Shown here piece by piece: positions 1 through 47,769 of a stretch of 64,000 nucleotides of DNA. The stretch's first letter is position 1. Each line of letters starts with the position of its first letter. The stretch lies in NCBI GenBank assembly GCA_963989385.1, contig OZ022502.1, positions 1,317,501 through 1,381,500 of the forward strand, written 5' to 3'. This DNA is from Ctena decussata. Its lineage: Eukaryota > Mollusca > Bivalvia > Lucinida > Lucinidae. Under the pieces are notes generated by a model, which had not been told where the DNA came from, searched no databases, and saw only the letters and a list, made by a program, of their open reading frames with translations. Position numbers and translations under genes: made by a program.

Positions 1-53
1 AAGCTAGATTTTATAATCAAAAGTAATGGAAACAGTGAAAGTTTGTTTTGAAG

Positions 54-55
<2 letters not shown>

Positions 56-103
<48 letters not shown>
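56..103. repeat. (CA)n microsatellite
   Basis: Uninterrupted CA dinucleotide run of about 24 units in the intron upstream of the first visible ABCC exon. Confidence 0.95.
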
Positions 104-105
<2 letters not shown>

Positions 106-603
106 CCCTTGTACCTCAGGAAGATATACATGTACGTGTTTATGTGTATTATCATAAAAACAATAAAGGCGGCATGGGAGGGGCGTTAAGATAGTCTATA
201 GCTGAAAAACTGAAAAGTGGGTGTGGTAATTACACCCTTTACATCTGAAAAAACAAGGCAAAAGTCCTTATATATTAAAACTATTGCATGCTAACTTCAA
301 CTCAATAGTGTCTGCATCAATTTAAGCATATTTATCAAACAACATTTCATTTTATTAGAAAAAAAAACTGGACTTATATTCGGAGACCGAAAATTGGCAA
401 ATTTGGATTGATACTTTTAGAGGTCCTTTTAATATCATGAAATACAAAAAGAACAATATCTTAAGATAGAAATTGTTTTTATATATCTCTATAAATGATT
501 GTTTATACCAAGAATTCATTTATTCTATTAAAATGATTTAAATGGCTTAAACGTAACTTTGGTTCTGGTCTATATCTTTTGATATATGTTTATTTTCATG
601 CAG

Positions 604-35691
<35,088 letters not shown>

Positions 35692-35741
35692 GATGTCAAG
35701 TTATCAGATCTGCTGCTGCACTTGTTCTGCTTTGAAATAAT

Positions 35742-35747
35742 AATAAA
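35742..35747 (+). promoter_or_regulatory. Probable polyadenylation signal of the ABCC gene
   Basis: AATAAA 51 bp after the stop codon, the first canonical hexamer downstream. Confidence 0.6.
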
Positions 35748-35851
35748 CTGATGGACTGGTTTAAAGTAAAATAGATAATCATGAGTAGACTGGTCTTGAC
35801 GGATGTGGAATATCTGGCTTATGTGCATAAACTAACAGTGGACTGCTTTAG

Positions 35852-36284
35852 TTAGGGCGCGTTTACACGACCAAAGTTTCTATGACAAAGTAGGTTTGTC
35901 ACAGAAAAATTTGCTGGTGTAAATGCCAAAATATGACAATGTTTCTTTGACAAATATATATGGTAAAGTCACTTCGATAAATTTAAATTTGTCCGTGTAA
36001 ACGAAGAACTTTGCTAAAGATTATGTAACAAAGAACATTGCTACAAGCGTGGAAAATGTGACGGAAGATTTTGTTTCATCGCTGCAGGTAACTTTGACGA
36101 ATAATATTTGGTCGTGTGAACACTGCAGCAAATATTTCATTGCCAAAGTTTATGTAACAAAGATTCTATGGCACATTTTATTTAACAAATAATTTGCTCC
36201 GTGTAAACGCAAAATGTTTTGTCATACTTTCTTTGTTAAATTTTCTGTGACATAGAAACTTTGCTCGTGTAAATGCGCCCTTAA
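35852..36284. mobile_element. 433-bp TIR element
   Basis: Ends ttagggcgcgtttacacgac / gctcgtgtaaatgcgccctt. Interior has repeated tttgtcataga/aagttt blocks in both orientations. TTAA adjoins the right end. Confidence 0.8.
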
Positions 36285-36288
36285 ACAT

Positions 36289-36420
36289 AGATATTCTGTC
36301 CGTCTAATTATCTGCTGGACTGATTTGATGTGGAGTATCAAAGTCAGCAAATGAATACCCTTTAACTTGTTGGGATAAAACAAATCATTCCAGCAGATAA
36401 CTTAGACGGACAGAATATCT
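36289..36420. mobile_element. Hairpin element (132 bp)
   Basis: agatattctgtccgtctaat...tctgctgga and its inverse tccagcagataacttagacg...agaatatct, five bases after the previous element. Confidence 0.82.
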
Positions 36421-38420
36421 ACTGTTAACAGGGCGCATTTTCTTTATCGGATTTATATTTTACACCGAAAAAACAAATTTCAAACCCGATTTTCTCCCCT
36501 TGTCCACATGTATTATAATCAAAACAATATGATTCAAGCTCATGCGGGTGGACTGGCCTATTGTTAAAAAGACAATCGACGGTGGAGTGCTTATCTAATA
36601 GATATTCTCTTAGTTAAATATACATATATAGTGGTGCTACTCTATAATGGTTTTATGACCCTGTTTTGTTATTGATGAAGTAGCAGTTTCACTGGACTGT
36701 TGCATACTATGATTATGACACCCAATAAACAAAAAAGTATACCTTTTACTCGCATGATCTCCTTAAGTAATGTTTACAATGAAATACTAGTAGTATATAT
36801 TCTATGATACTATTCTATTTTAACTGACAATATCTCATATTATTTTTAAAACGTGTGAAAACACAGTGCAGTTTTATCTTACCGCTGACAACTCTTTCAA
36901 GAGCCGTTTCCACTTTACTTCTGGATTGATTATTATACAATTAGGATCTTTGAAAAAGCGAAAATGCAAAGATGACATCTTGGTTCTTCGCTTTTGTTTT
37001 GCTTTGTGTGTTTTACTTAATGTGTCGTCTTTATTTTTTCTATCCCAATTTGGTGTTTAGAGCAGGATGATGACAGTGACTGTGTCGTTTCATGATCGTT
37101 GCCTCCTCAACTGACCTGCAAACTACATATTGACTGTCACTGTCAATATATCATGTTTGTAGTTCAGTTTAACACGCATAATCACCAAAATAAAGGTCAA
37201 TACATGTTTTATTTCATGGTAATGACGTCAGGATGAAATGTTTTCAATTATGCTATAGTCACTGGCTGGAGGGTTTCCCATTGAAAACTTCTTAATACAG
37301 AATAAAGTTTGATTTGGGAAACATTGTTAGACTGCATTCCCAAATATTTCATTTTAGCGCCATTTACTTATAATATCAACTTTAACGGCATGTTATTGAC
37401 GTTTATTTAGTTTAGTTTAGTTTAGTTACTTTACTTCTAACAGAGGTGCAATACAATAGTTTGCCGTATTAAATAATTCAACCCGTTTTCGTACTGTTAG
37501 TGCTGTTACTTTATTTATTATTTCCCGTAAAATGATTGTACCACATTGCCCTTTTATACCCCCCTTCCCCCACCCCCAGCAAGTAGGAGCGACATAGGGG
37601 TCATTTCTGGAAAAAAGGAGACTTTTGCAGTCTCGGCATAGCCTGCCGCAAAATTCTTGTAGATGGTATAGGTTTACCTGTGTGTTTCCCTGCTGCGATT
37701 TGAACATTTATGACTTTCTGCTTTGTTCCTTGGACAAAGGAACCAACCCCCTCCCCGCTCCCCAGATCGTAGTCTGCCCTTAAAGGGAAGAATTTGCTCC
37801 TTTGAGAGTCAACCCTGATTTACAAGTGAGGCGAAAATAGAGTGGCATGCCCAGTTGGCCGAGTAAATTTAAAGTAAACACTCTGGCTGTCCATGAGGGG
37901 TGATCATTAAACAATGAAAACACGCTTGTAAATTATTGGTTATGTGTTAGAACAATTATCTAGATACATGTGTATATCATATATAAGAGAAAAGCATATA
38001 ACATATACTCAGGTATTGTCTGGGACAATCGTTGCCATGTCAACGAAGTCTTAAACCTCAAACCAGTATGTAGCATTTTTATTTAAAAGACACACATATA
38101 AGCGAGAATATCAAACAATAACAAAGACGAACCAAAATTGATGCTCATTCTATGGACGGTTAGAAATGAATGTAGGGTATACTGGCAGTTTTAACAACTA
38201 TTCCAAAGCAAATACCTGCTATACTTTTGCTTCTGTATCATATGTAAGCCCAACTAAGCCTGCAGAGCCACCATACCCATATCACTTGCATTACTGTTAC
38301 ACCATTGATTACAGACACGTGTAACGTTATTTTGCGTAAAAGATGGTGATTTTTGTACAACATGCCAAGACTTGAAGTACAAATAAAGACTAAGAATATC
38401 TTATATCACGACATTATATC

Positions 38421-38626
38421 ACAGAAAACTCCAAAAGTTTTACTAGGACAACTTTGTGACACGGGTGGTTCAAATTTTTGAAAATATCGTCGATTGTTGC
38501 CAGTTTGCCATTTTCTTGACTGTGGGGAATGTATAAATGGAAATTACTCAAAACATTCATAATAAGTAGGTTCTCGGTTATCACAGCCATCGGTGCCACT
38601 AAGTTGTCCTACTAAAAATTCTGGAG
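38421..38626. mobile_element. Foldback element (206 bp)
   Basis: Arms ttttactaggacaactt / aagttgtcctactaaaa, extended to cagaaaactcc / ctggag. Confidence 0.72.
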
Positions 38627-39343
38627 TCATAGATTTTGTCTTTATGAATTCATATCTTGAATTCAGTATTTACAAACCTTGGCTTTTTGTACAATATTCA
38701 TTGACCAATATTCGAGTAGCCAAAGTGTCAAGTGTCTGTGCATTCGAAAACTCAACGGCACTGTATATGGAATACTGGGTTTAAACATGTTTTCATTATG
38801 AGGTGGTCGATTTTATATGATACAAAAGGCTCAATTTATTATCTTGTCTCAATATTGCATTTAATCTTGGAATTCTAATTAAGAGCCATTAATTTTAGCT
38901 TCAGGGTTCAATATTTCCTTGACAGGAACATGGAAAATACTTACTCGATTGCTTTGTCATTGCCCGACTCGTGTATGGAAAAAAAATAAATAGATAATAC
39001 AAAAATCTCCGAGTTAAACCTATTGAAATCTGAAATTATCAGTCGTGTAAGTACATGAAAAAATGTTTAATCCTATCATTTAAGTAAACATATTCGTTTG
39101 CTTCGAATACTTTGCCTTTTGATTGCAATCTAATTGAACGCAGTCCTGAAATGCTGGCGATGGTGAAGAAAAAATAATAATATCCTTGCTGCTTGCTGTG
39201 ACATCCAACATGAGGTCAGAAAACCAGATTTATTAACTTGTCTCATAATCGCATTTAAAAGCGGAAATTCAATCTGAAAAGTCATTGATTTTACTTGCAT
39301 GTGACGTGTTGGCTCTTTTGATGGGATGTTTTCATTTCAATAT

Positions 39344-39544
39344 AGAGCTCTCGATAAATTGGATGATTTTCGGGATAATTCTGAGATAATTTTCTTATTT
39401 CTCAATATAAACATATTTTGTACCCATCATTAGAACCGTCTCGCCGAGACGGTTCTAATGAGGGGTCACAACATATGTTTTTGTTGAGAAATATGGAAAA
39501 TTATCCAAAATTTGTCCCTGTTACCCCTTCTTATCTGGAGCTCT
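39344..39544. mobile_element. Foldback element (201 bp)
   Basis: Ends agagctct / ctggagctct, imperfect arms with ttatttctcaatataaacat / tatgtttttgttgagaaat, and a perfect central stem ttagaaccgtctcgccgaga. Confidence 0.75.
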
Positions 39545-40109
39545 GTCAATAAATCAATATTGATTTCAGAAGCCAGGCAAAGGGTAAATTGTAAAATATT
39601 GAATTCGAGTATAAAATAAACAAGTGATGGAATTTGAATGAAATATTTAACAATGGTATGGTAATGAAATTAAACAGGGTAATGTATATAGTCAGAATAG
39701 CTATTGTCTCAGCTAAAGGCCTAGTTATAGGACAGATGGCATCAGGATCGTATTGCATTAGAGGCTTGTAAAATTAACAAGAAGACATCAAAAAATGGTA
39801 CGTAACTTTTTTCTATTATCGTTATCATAAATGTTTTTATTTAGTTTTTTTTATTATTTATTTAGTATTGAAATAGAGGCTTGTAATATCAAAAAGAAGA
39901 ATCAAAATGGTATGTACACATTGTTTATTATCATTATTGCAAATGTTTTATTTATTTATATTTATCTATTTCTTTCTTTCTTTCTTGCTTTATTTATTTA
40001 TTTATTAACTTATTTATTTTTCGTATGTTTAAATTTGGATGAGTCTGACTTAATGGTATGTTTTATGATTAAGGAGCTTGATCGTGGGTTTTGTGGCGTT
40101 TGTCTAACA

Positions 40110-40157
40110 AGTTTACCCCTAGTAGCTATTACTGACAGTTCCAAGGCGGGTCTGCCA
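40110..40157 (+). repeat. Retroelement-tail-like box beside hairpin array
   Basis: ttactgacagttccaaggcgg matches ttactgaccgttccaaggcgg in the retroelement 3' region (22054-22074) apart from single-base differences. Confidence 0.6.
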
Positions 40158-40500
40158 TTGCACACAGGGTATAATCGATTCCGGCAATTTTCGCTTCCTG
40201 CAGAGACTGTACATCATATCTGGCTTCCGCCGAGACTGTCCGCGAACTCTTGCTTCCTGCAGAGGATACTGTCCTCGAGAAATGGCTTCCTGCCGAGACT
40301 GTCCGCGTGATTCTGCTTCCTGCCGAGGCTCTCGGCAGGAAGCAGAATCACACGGACAGTCTCTGCAGGAAGCCGTTTATCATGTACAGAAGTCTCGGCA
40401 GGAAGCAAGAGTTCGTGGACAGTCTCGGCGGAAGCCAAATATGATGTACAGTCTCTGCAGGAAGCGAAAATTGGCGGAATCGATTATACCCTGTGTTGCA
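40158..40500. repeat. Palindromic array of about 30-bp units
   Basis: Outer ends tgcacacagggtataatcga / tcgattataccctgtgttgc. Inside, five units of GCTTCCTGC[C/A]GAGACTGTCC-type run one way to a centre near 40328 (gaggctctcggcagg), then five units run back as the inverse. Short ORFs here are artefacts of the array. Confidence 0.88.
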
Positions 40501-40915
40501 GCTCCTCGTTTTAAGTGCGTCTCTTATTGTGTACTTTCATCATATTAGTATATAAGATGAAGAATTTTTCTTCTTTCTGCAAACAAATGGAAACAGTAGT
40601 CGTAAGTATTAATTCGGTTGAGATGCAACAGTGGAGTGGAGTAATGGAGGAAATTCCTATTGACTCTTAAATAATGGTCACAAGAAACAGAATTGCTCGC
40701 AGTATATACACTACATTCCTTGATTACAGCCATATAGCTTTAGTAACTCAAGATAGAAAACCCGTCTTTTGTAGAAACGTGTAGCAAAATAGAAGCGCAA
40801 AGAAGAATAAAAGAGCTAAACGTATTTGTGAACTTTCTACTTTGAAATTAAGAGATTGCCTTTATCCGAACATACTCTTTACGGACTTTCCAAAAATAAA
40901 AAATAAAACATAATT

Positions 40916-41152
40916 GAGCCGCGACACAAGAAAACCAACAATGTGGTTGTGCGCTCAGCGCAGACTCAGATCAGCCTGGGCATCCGCCCAGTCTGATCAG
41001 AGTCTTTGCTGTCCGCATGAAGGTAGCTTAGTCCCTTAGCTACCCTTTAAGCGCTTAGCGAAGATTCTGATCAGACTCGGCGGATGCCCAGGCTGATCTG
41101 AGTCTGCGCTGGGCGCACAACCACATTGTTGGTTTTCTCGCGTCGCGGCTCA
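40916..41152. mobile_element. Palindromic MITE family A, copy 10
   Basis: Starts gagccgcgacacaag, ends tctcgcgtcgcggctca. Full length, upstream of the BTB gene. Confidence 0.93.
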
Positions 41153-41406
41153 TATAAAAAATAATAAAAATGGAAAAAAGAATAAAAAGACAAAGAGAAA
41201 AAAGAAAGAAAATATAAAAAGACAACAAGAGATTAGGAGCAAATATACGCCCGAAGCCGATGGAAAACAATTGCCATTTGTTCATAAACAATTCAGCTTC
41301 AATTCAAACTAAATCCAGCATAAGACTGCTATACCGTCTTGTTAGGCGTCGTCGATCGTAGAATAGACTGATATACGTAATAATTATATTTCCCTTTGAC
41401 TTTTAG

Positions 41407-41645
41407 GATAACTGGCAAAATGATAAGAATTTGGTGGAGGCAAATATTTACATGCTGAGAAATGAAATTGCCTGTGACGTCACGTTTATTGTCGGTGAAC
41501 AAAAGGACGAGATCAGAGCTCACAAATATATGATGATGTCACGAAGTCCTGTTCTCATGAAGTCGCTTTTTAAGCATTTAGGTGACCCTGATGTAGCTGT
41601 TGAGATCCCGGATGTGAAACCGAGTACAATCAGAGATATGCTCAC
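41407..41645 (+). CDS. BTB gene 1, BTB exon
   Basis: Residues 1-80 of the visible model: DNWQNDKNLVEANIYMLRNE onwards. Same splice position as the BTB exon of gene 2 (which reads DDWQEGKSLKECNLYML). Donor gtaagt after two bases of a Thr codon. Confidence 0.92.
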
Positions 41646-44069
41646 GTAAGTGAAGTTCTTTTTTTTTTTTTTTTCTGATAAACTGTATCAATTTTTGCGT
41701 GGACGAAGTTCGCGAAGTAACCATTCAAGATAAGTTCATGGGTGCAATTTCCTTTATTGTTGCAATAAAGTAAACAAATGCTACTAAATTGCAAACGAAA
41801 CTAATTATAACAGTTGATGTACTATTATAATCATAGTCTGAAATTATTTTGAGGTCAATCAGGAACCTTTCTTATTTCTCTGACAACAGAAAAGTAAAAG
41901 ATTTGAGAATGAAATAAAAGTTTGAGAAAATCACACTTTTTCATATGAATTCCAGGTAGCATCTCACGGAACATGCCTTACATCGTTTGCAATGCTCCGA
42001 TACCGATGACGTCATAGATCTGTTACTACACAACTATGGAATTACCAACTGTTGTGCTTAGTTCCTTGGCAGAATGCTGCCTCGATGACGTCACTTTGAC
42101 ATCAGTATGAACTCTTAGTTGCTATTGTTACAAATGTATGACGTCATTATCATTATCGGAGCATGTATTTGCCATGCTCCGCCATGTTTCCAATGACATT
42201 ACAAACTGAACTTCTTTCAACAGAAACTTCATATTTTCTCAAACAAATAATTATGCTCAAATCATTTTAATTCCGTGTTTGGCCTGCTGCTCATGTGAGC
42301 TAGACTGTATCGGTCCTTTTACAACAACTGTACTCAAGAGACTATTTAGAGAGAGGCTGCACGTGTTGGGCTAATCAGATATTTGTATACAAACTCCATA
42401 TAAATTGTCTCAAGGGTCTTATGTCGGCGGGTATCTATTATGTCTAAAACACTATAGTGGTGGTTAGTCTGACTTTGTGTTACTATTTCCTGTTTGGTGC
42501 GGTGGCTGGGCTGTGGAATTGTAGTCATTTTATCATGGACTATTTACACTCTTACACTGCATGTACTTTGTATTAAGAATACAATTTAACGTTCTGCTGA
42601 ATGCGTTTCTGTTGACGGTGTATGAGCGTACGAACGTATTAACAGAAATACAAACATATGAGCCGCGACACGACAAAACAAACAAATTGGCATGTGCACC
42701 CAGCGTAGACTCCGATCAGCCTGGGCATCCGTCCAGTCTGATCAGAGACTTCGCTGTGCACTTCAATGGCAGCGAAAGGATGCCCAGACTGATCTGAGTC
42801 TTCGCTGGGCGCACATGCCCCTTTGTTGGTTTTGTCGTGTCGTGGCTCATATATGACAGGATTTTCATACTCTTATGTGTGCCTAATTTCAGGTATATGT
42901 ATACTGAGGAATTTGACTTGCACGCTGACAACGTAACATCCATGTTGTACGTTGCAAAGAAATTCGCCCTTGGTGGTCTATCTGCGCTCTGTTTCTCCTT
43001 CCTAGACTCCGAGATGTGTGTTGACAATGTGTGTAAAATCTTGGAACAGGCTCATATCTACAACGAGTCAAGCCTTCATAACAAGTGCCTAGGATTCATC
43101 TTATCCCATGGATGGGAAGTTATAAAAACACCAGCATTCAGTGAGCTTTGTCCGGACTGTCTTGCTTTGGTTATAAAATCTGATGATTTGAAATCTAGCG
43201 AAGAGGACGTGTTTGAAGCCGTAGTGAGCTGGGCGACTAATGAATGTCGTCAACAAAAATTGCAACCAACCGATGAAACACGAAGACGAGTTCTGGGACC
43301 ACTGCTGTACCTTATCCGATTTCCTGTGATGGACGTGGTTTACTTTACACAGAAAGTATCCTTTAGAGAACTACTGTCAAACGATGAAGCTGTTTCCATT
43401 TTCCAATATTACCACGGTGAAGACCAACAGCTTCCCAACAGATTCAATCGGAACGAACGAAATCGGCTGCCATCAACAAAACCGTTGACGGAAAAGCCCG
43501 GAAAATACCGAAATGTAAATAACAGTAACCGTAACCGTGAGGTTCTGCGGGTAACGCCCCAACAGCGACCTCGTGTCAATACACCCGTGATGCTCGCTTC
43601 GTCCTGGAGCCCCAATATGTCAAAGGTTTGCAGATTTCGGACATTTGACGGGCAGTGGAAACAAAATGGTCCTCCGGATGCAATATCTTTTATCTGTTCA
43701 AGTCCAATAGTTTTATATGGTGTTGAAGTCTACGGCTCGGTGGGCGTTCGTGAAACATACAATATTAAACTGTCTGTATTTGATGATTTAAAAGAAGAAG
43801 TTAGAAAAAACGACGGTCGCATCACGACTGACGTCATCAGAAATACGTTCGAAGTCATGTTACTTCGTCCAGTGCGAGTCCCGCCATCACGCTTGTTCAC
43901 GGTAATGGTCGCAATGAAAGGCAGCCCCACCCACAAAGGGGTGGATGGGCAGTCCCTTCATGTTGTTGACGGTGTTACATTCGAGTTTAGTGATAGTAAC
44001 AGAAGTTCAAACGGAACTGACGTCACAGTAGGGCAAATACCAGCCCTTTTATTTAACACAACGCAGTGA
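41407..44069 (+). CDS. BTB/POZ-BACK-PHR domain protein (BTBD1/2/3/6-like), gene 1, 5' end unresolved
   Basis: Join of 41407-41645 and 42893-44069, 471 residues plus TGA. Exon 1 starts in phase 0 at an acceptor (cttttag), so an upstream exon is missing; a start inside it at the Met of MLRNEIACDVTF would cut into the BTB domain. BTB: LRNEIACDVTFIVGEQKDEI to about residue 110, with the HKYMMMSRSPV core. BACK: DNVCKILEQAHIYNE to about residue 215. A basic Asn/Arg-rich linker follows, then PHR (about 315-468) from RFRTFDGQWKQ to the ending GTDVTVGQIPALLF. Family members are usually Cullin-3 substrate adaptors; PHR domains bind target proteins. Convergent to a paralogue at 54003-62730. Confidence 0.92.
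42660..42849. mobile_element. Palindromic MITE family A, copy 11
   Basis: Shortened copy starting gagccgcgacacgac, ends gtgtcgtggctcat, 43 bp upstream of the terminal BTB exon. CATAT/ATAT flank it. Confidence 0.9.
42893..44069 (+). CDS. BTB gene 1, terminal exon (BTB end, BACK, linker, PHR)
   Basis: Single 1,177-nt exon. The frame joins AC from exon 1 with G to make the Thr before YMYTEEFDLH. Contains BACK and PHR; stop TGA at 44067-44069. Confidence 0.96.
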
Positions 44070-44293
44070 CAGATGACACCGTTAGTTATGCAAAATGCTG
44101 ATCTAAATTACAAAGTGTATCCTTATAGGCTTCTAGCATTTACATTATTCTAACGTTAAGGTTAAATTTGATAGCTGTGTATGGTTTATGATTCCGTTCC
44201 TTCCCAAAATATTTGAACCGAAGTTCCTAACGAAGCAATGTAGATTCAGCTCTTAATGGGCCGAGATTGTACCAAGTGCACATGCTTATAATA

Positions 44294-44349
44294 GAAAGAA
44301 AGAAAGAAATAAATAAAGAAAGAAAGAAACAATCAAACAAACGAAGAAA
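44294..44349 (+). repeat. (GAAA)n microsatellite, with AATAAA
   Basis: Purine run of GAAA units interrupted by aaataaataaag. The AATAAA hexamers at 44308-44317 could serve BTB gene 1 as polyadenylation signals, 240 bp after its stop. Confidence 0.75.
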
Positions 44350-45311
44350 GAAAACAAGACTGCTGTTTGTGGATCAGTCTTCTCAGAATTCGTATTGTTC
44401 GCTTATCACCGGGAACGTTTAGGTTTCAGGTCAATGTCTACATTTTGGTTTAAACAATATTTTATTCAAATAAGTTGCTATACAATTGTACATAATATTA
44501 TTATGGTACAGGATCTGATAGAAAGCTGAAGCTTATTTAAATCATCTCCTGAAACAATATGAATGCAGCAACATACGTGAATGGTGGAGCAACATACGTG
44601 AATGTCTACATTTTAAGGGGAATAATTTCTGTCTTTTTCTGTTTTCCTCCCCATGGGGTCAACTCTTATAGGTAAGAATTTGCTCCCCCTTGGAGAAAAT
44701 TCTTCCTTTTAAGAGTAGACACCATTCGAAAGGGCTTCATCATTCAGAGAAACAATCTGGAAACTAACGAGATTGTTTCCCTTTTAACAAAATAGCGGAA
44801 GAACCGAGTTGTACCCAAACACCTGAGGTTTAAAATACTTGGGTCAGGGTGCATTAATCATTGCATAAATGTCGGTGTCACACGCTATTAATAGGCATGT
44901 TTTAACGAACACAAAACCATGTATTAACATAGATTTTCGCGCGCCGATAATGACAACCTTAGCGACTTTTCGTACGCAAGTTGCAGGGCAATACTCCGTC
45001 GGTACAGAAACGAACGGCAACACTGCAGTTGAGGATATCCGTTTAAAACTTAAAAGGAAGTTATACAAATTCTAATATTGTAAAATGAAAGTGCAGACGA
45101 CATCGAGTGAAAACTTTGATGAACATGATTATGACTTTTAAAATGCTGTTAAAGGTTGAACAAAAATTCACGGTAGCTGACCATGGCCAGAAACGAGGAT
45201 TTTTATAGATATGCATAGTGCGTGTAGGAATCAGCAAGGTAATGGCGATGAGACCGAAAAATAGTGCGCCAACATTTTCGTTATTTTTATAGCATTGTAG
45301 TTGAATTTATG

Positions 45312-45461
45312 CAATAATAGCGATCAAACTTTTTTCCCAATGCATTAACGTTCGCAAGGTCCCTCGGGAGATTTTGAAAACATCGGCCTCGGTTTTCAAA
45401 ATCTCCTTCAGGACCTTGCAAACGTTAATGCATGAAAAGCCATGTTTGATTCCAATATTAT
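45312..45461. mobile_element. Hairpin element (150 bp)
   Basis: caataatagcgatcaaac / gtttgattccaatattata outside, gcattaacgttcgcaaggtc / ggaccttgcaaacgttaatg inside. Confidence 0.82.
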
Positions 45462-46153
45462 AGTAATTGATGCAGAATTATTCATAACTATTTAAATGCG
45501 CTATTTATCAATACATTATTTTCGGCTGGAATTTATTGGCGTTACAGTAGGAGTTATTGATATTGTTAGCTTTGCTGTCATTAATTAAAACCTATATTTA
45601 TCATGTTGAAATTTGTATGATACTGGTATGCAGAGCTGTGTGGGCGATGGTGACTTGCAAACTTTAAATGATGTTATTGCTTTTTGATATGATATTAAAG
45701 GAATCATACCGAGGTTTGCCGATCGCAATAAGCATAGGTCGCAATCTGTCGAAACTGTGTACAAGTATGTCATATTAAAGTGATTCCTTTACATATCGCC
45801 TTAAGGTTTAAGTGATAAGTTGGGCCCACTTCGAATCGAACTAGAAGAGTGCCTACCATAGTAGTTTTTTGGGCATGCGCACTCGCATTACCAATCGAAC
45901 GCCTAAAGTTGCTATAATAGTAGATTGTCACGGAAACGGAAATAAATACTGTGCATTTCATTGCCTTTTCCGTGCATGTAGCATTTAAAAAACACACGAT
46001 AATTTATAGATTAAATGATAATATGTGCCCTAAAATAATTGTATGAAAAAATATCCGGAATATAGAATAAACAAATACTTGTTGTTCACCCACACATCCA
46101 GCAAGTCTTCAACGTCCGCCATCTTGCTACTAGAGTTACGGCGGTTAAGACCT

Positions 46154-46560
46154 CGGAAGATCCATTCGGAACTCCTCGGCCAATTCCATGAATCAGACCT
46201 CGGGCGTATGTAAGGCGCAGCAATATGCAGCAAAATCCAACATTTTGTTGTTCGGCCGAAAGTATACGCCGAGGCCGTAGATCTCTCTAGGTCTACGAAT
46301 GAATTAATTCTCGACCTGCGACCTTTTACAGCTGTTGAACGGACATTCATTTAATGCTTTGCTGTTGTTAAAACAAAATAGTCAATTATTAATAACGAGA
46401 CAGAAAATACATTTGCTTCTTCTCATTTTATTATTTACTCGGTGCGACAGTGCGGCCACCTTTGTTTGTATCGTTGTTCCCAACAACAGTCGTGTGACGT
46501 AAGTAGTCCCACGTCATACTTCCGAGGTTGATTCACGGAATTGGCCGAGCGGTGTTCCGA
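46154..46560. repeat. Separated inverted repeat (about 31-bp arms)
   Basis: tcggaactcctcggccaatt..catgaatc at 46164-46194 is mirrored by gattcacggaattggccgag..gttccga at 46530-46560, with about 335 bp between. Could be a solo foldback element. Confidence 0.65.
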
Positions 46561-46636
46561 TTGCGGAAGATCTTTCGTAAGTTCATGACGTCATTTTACG
46601 TCAAGTGGGCCTTGAATACTGCAGCCAGTGTCAAAT

Positions 46637-46900
46637 AGGGTTAAGTCAGGTAAATTCGGACAGCAGGTAAATTCGGACATACCGTTGCAAACAGTGAAAA
46701 TCCTGATGAGACGGCTCATCAAAATCCAGATGAGACGGCTCATCATGAGCCGTCTCATCAGGATTTTCACTAGACGGCTCATCATGAGCCGTCTCATCAG
46801 GATTTTCACTGTTTGCCCAGTTATTTTTGTTTTTATTCCACACAACTGACAAATATATGTCCGAATTTACCTGCTGTCCGAATATAGCTGACTTGACCCT
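46637..46900. mobile_element. TIR element with nested CAAACAGTG hairpin
   Basis: Outer arms agggttaagtcaggtaaatt...gcaggtaaattcggacat / atgtccgaatttacctgctg...gacttgaccct. Inside (about 46684-46818) a hairpin of repeated gatgagacggctcat units begins gcaaacagtgaaaatcctga. Confidence 0.88.
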
Positions 46901-47160
46901 AATGGTTTCCTGTCTCCGAGATTATAAATGAATTAAAAAAGAAAAAGATGGATCCTTTCATTGCACTGGCTTGAGCTGAAATCTATTGGCTCTGTTTTAA
47001 GATGATGAGACGCATCAATCAATGTCATGCGCAACAGTGCTATCGTAATGACTCTGAATGGCTTGATGCTTCCAAAGGACCAGAAACTATAAACTGTACT
47101 ATAGGTAAGTTCATGAAGACTCGCAGGGCTGGTTGCCAGCTGTACATAGTGGAGTTAAAT

Positions 47161-47384
47161 GAGCCCCGACACGAGGAAACCAACAAAGTGGTATGCGCCC
47201 AGTGCAGACTTAGATCCGCCAAGAGCGATCGGACTCTTCGCGAAGGGCTTAAAGGGTAGCCAAGGGTCTAACCTACCTCCATGCGGACAGCGAAGACTCT
47301 GATCAGACTGGGTGGATGCCCAGGCTGATCTAAGTATGCGCTGGGCGCACAACCACTTTGTTGGTTTTCTCGTGTCGCGGCTCA
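47161..47384. mobile_element. Palindromic MITE family A, copy 12
   Basis: Starts gagccccgacacgag, ends cgtgtcgcggctca. AAAT precedes the left end and follows the right end, consistent with a 4-bp duplication. Confidence 0.92.
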
Positions 47385-47740
47385 AATACATTCTACAGAA
47401 GATGGAACCTTTTAAAGCAAGGAATACATAAAATAAACGAAAATAGCAACACTGTAAAAATACCAGAAAAATGCACATTCACAAAGCACAACACAATCAA
47501 GATATCGAAAGAAGAAGAGATGATAAAGGAAAAACCACACCACCTTCACAACCTACGTCATCAGCAAGTGACATATATTTTGGCATTTTCGACCATTTTT
47601 CGTCTGCATTTAGGCTATAAAATATGCCAGCCTGTGCTAGTACACAGCTATTTTTAGCACAATAATGCATTTTAATAATGCCAACAATAGGCCTATGTGA
47701 AAACTTTAGCTGTGCACTTTATGTGCTGACACTTAATTTT

Positions 47741-47769
47741 ATTAAAAAAAAAAAAAAAAAAAAAAAAAC
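47741..47769 (+). repeat. Poly-A tract
   Basis: About 27 consecutive A. Confidence 0.95.

Larger units (their letters stand above)
35760..41406. other. Intergenic region between ABCC and BTB gene 1
   Basis: No supported gene. Holds hairpin elements at 35852-36284, 36289-36420, 38421-38626, 39344-39544 and 40158-40500, a family A MITE, AT-rich and poly-T tracts near 39830-40020, and a polypyrimidine/GC tract near 37555-37580. The missing first exon of the plus-strand BTB gene probably lies here or further left. Confidence 0.7.

Noticed and set aside
39831..40310. 159-residue frame
   Set aside because: Begins in Phe/Tyr/Leu low-complexity from an AT-rich tract and ends in the hairpin array.
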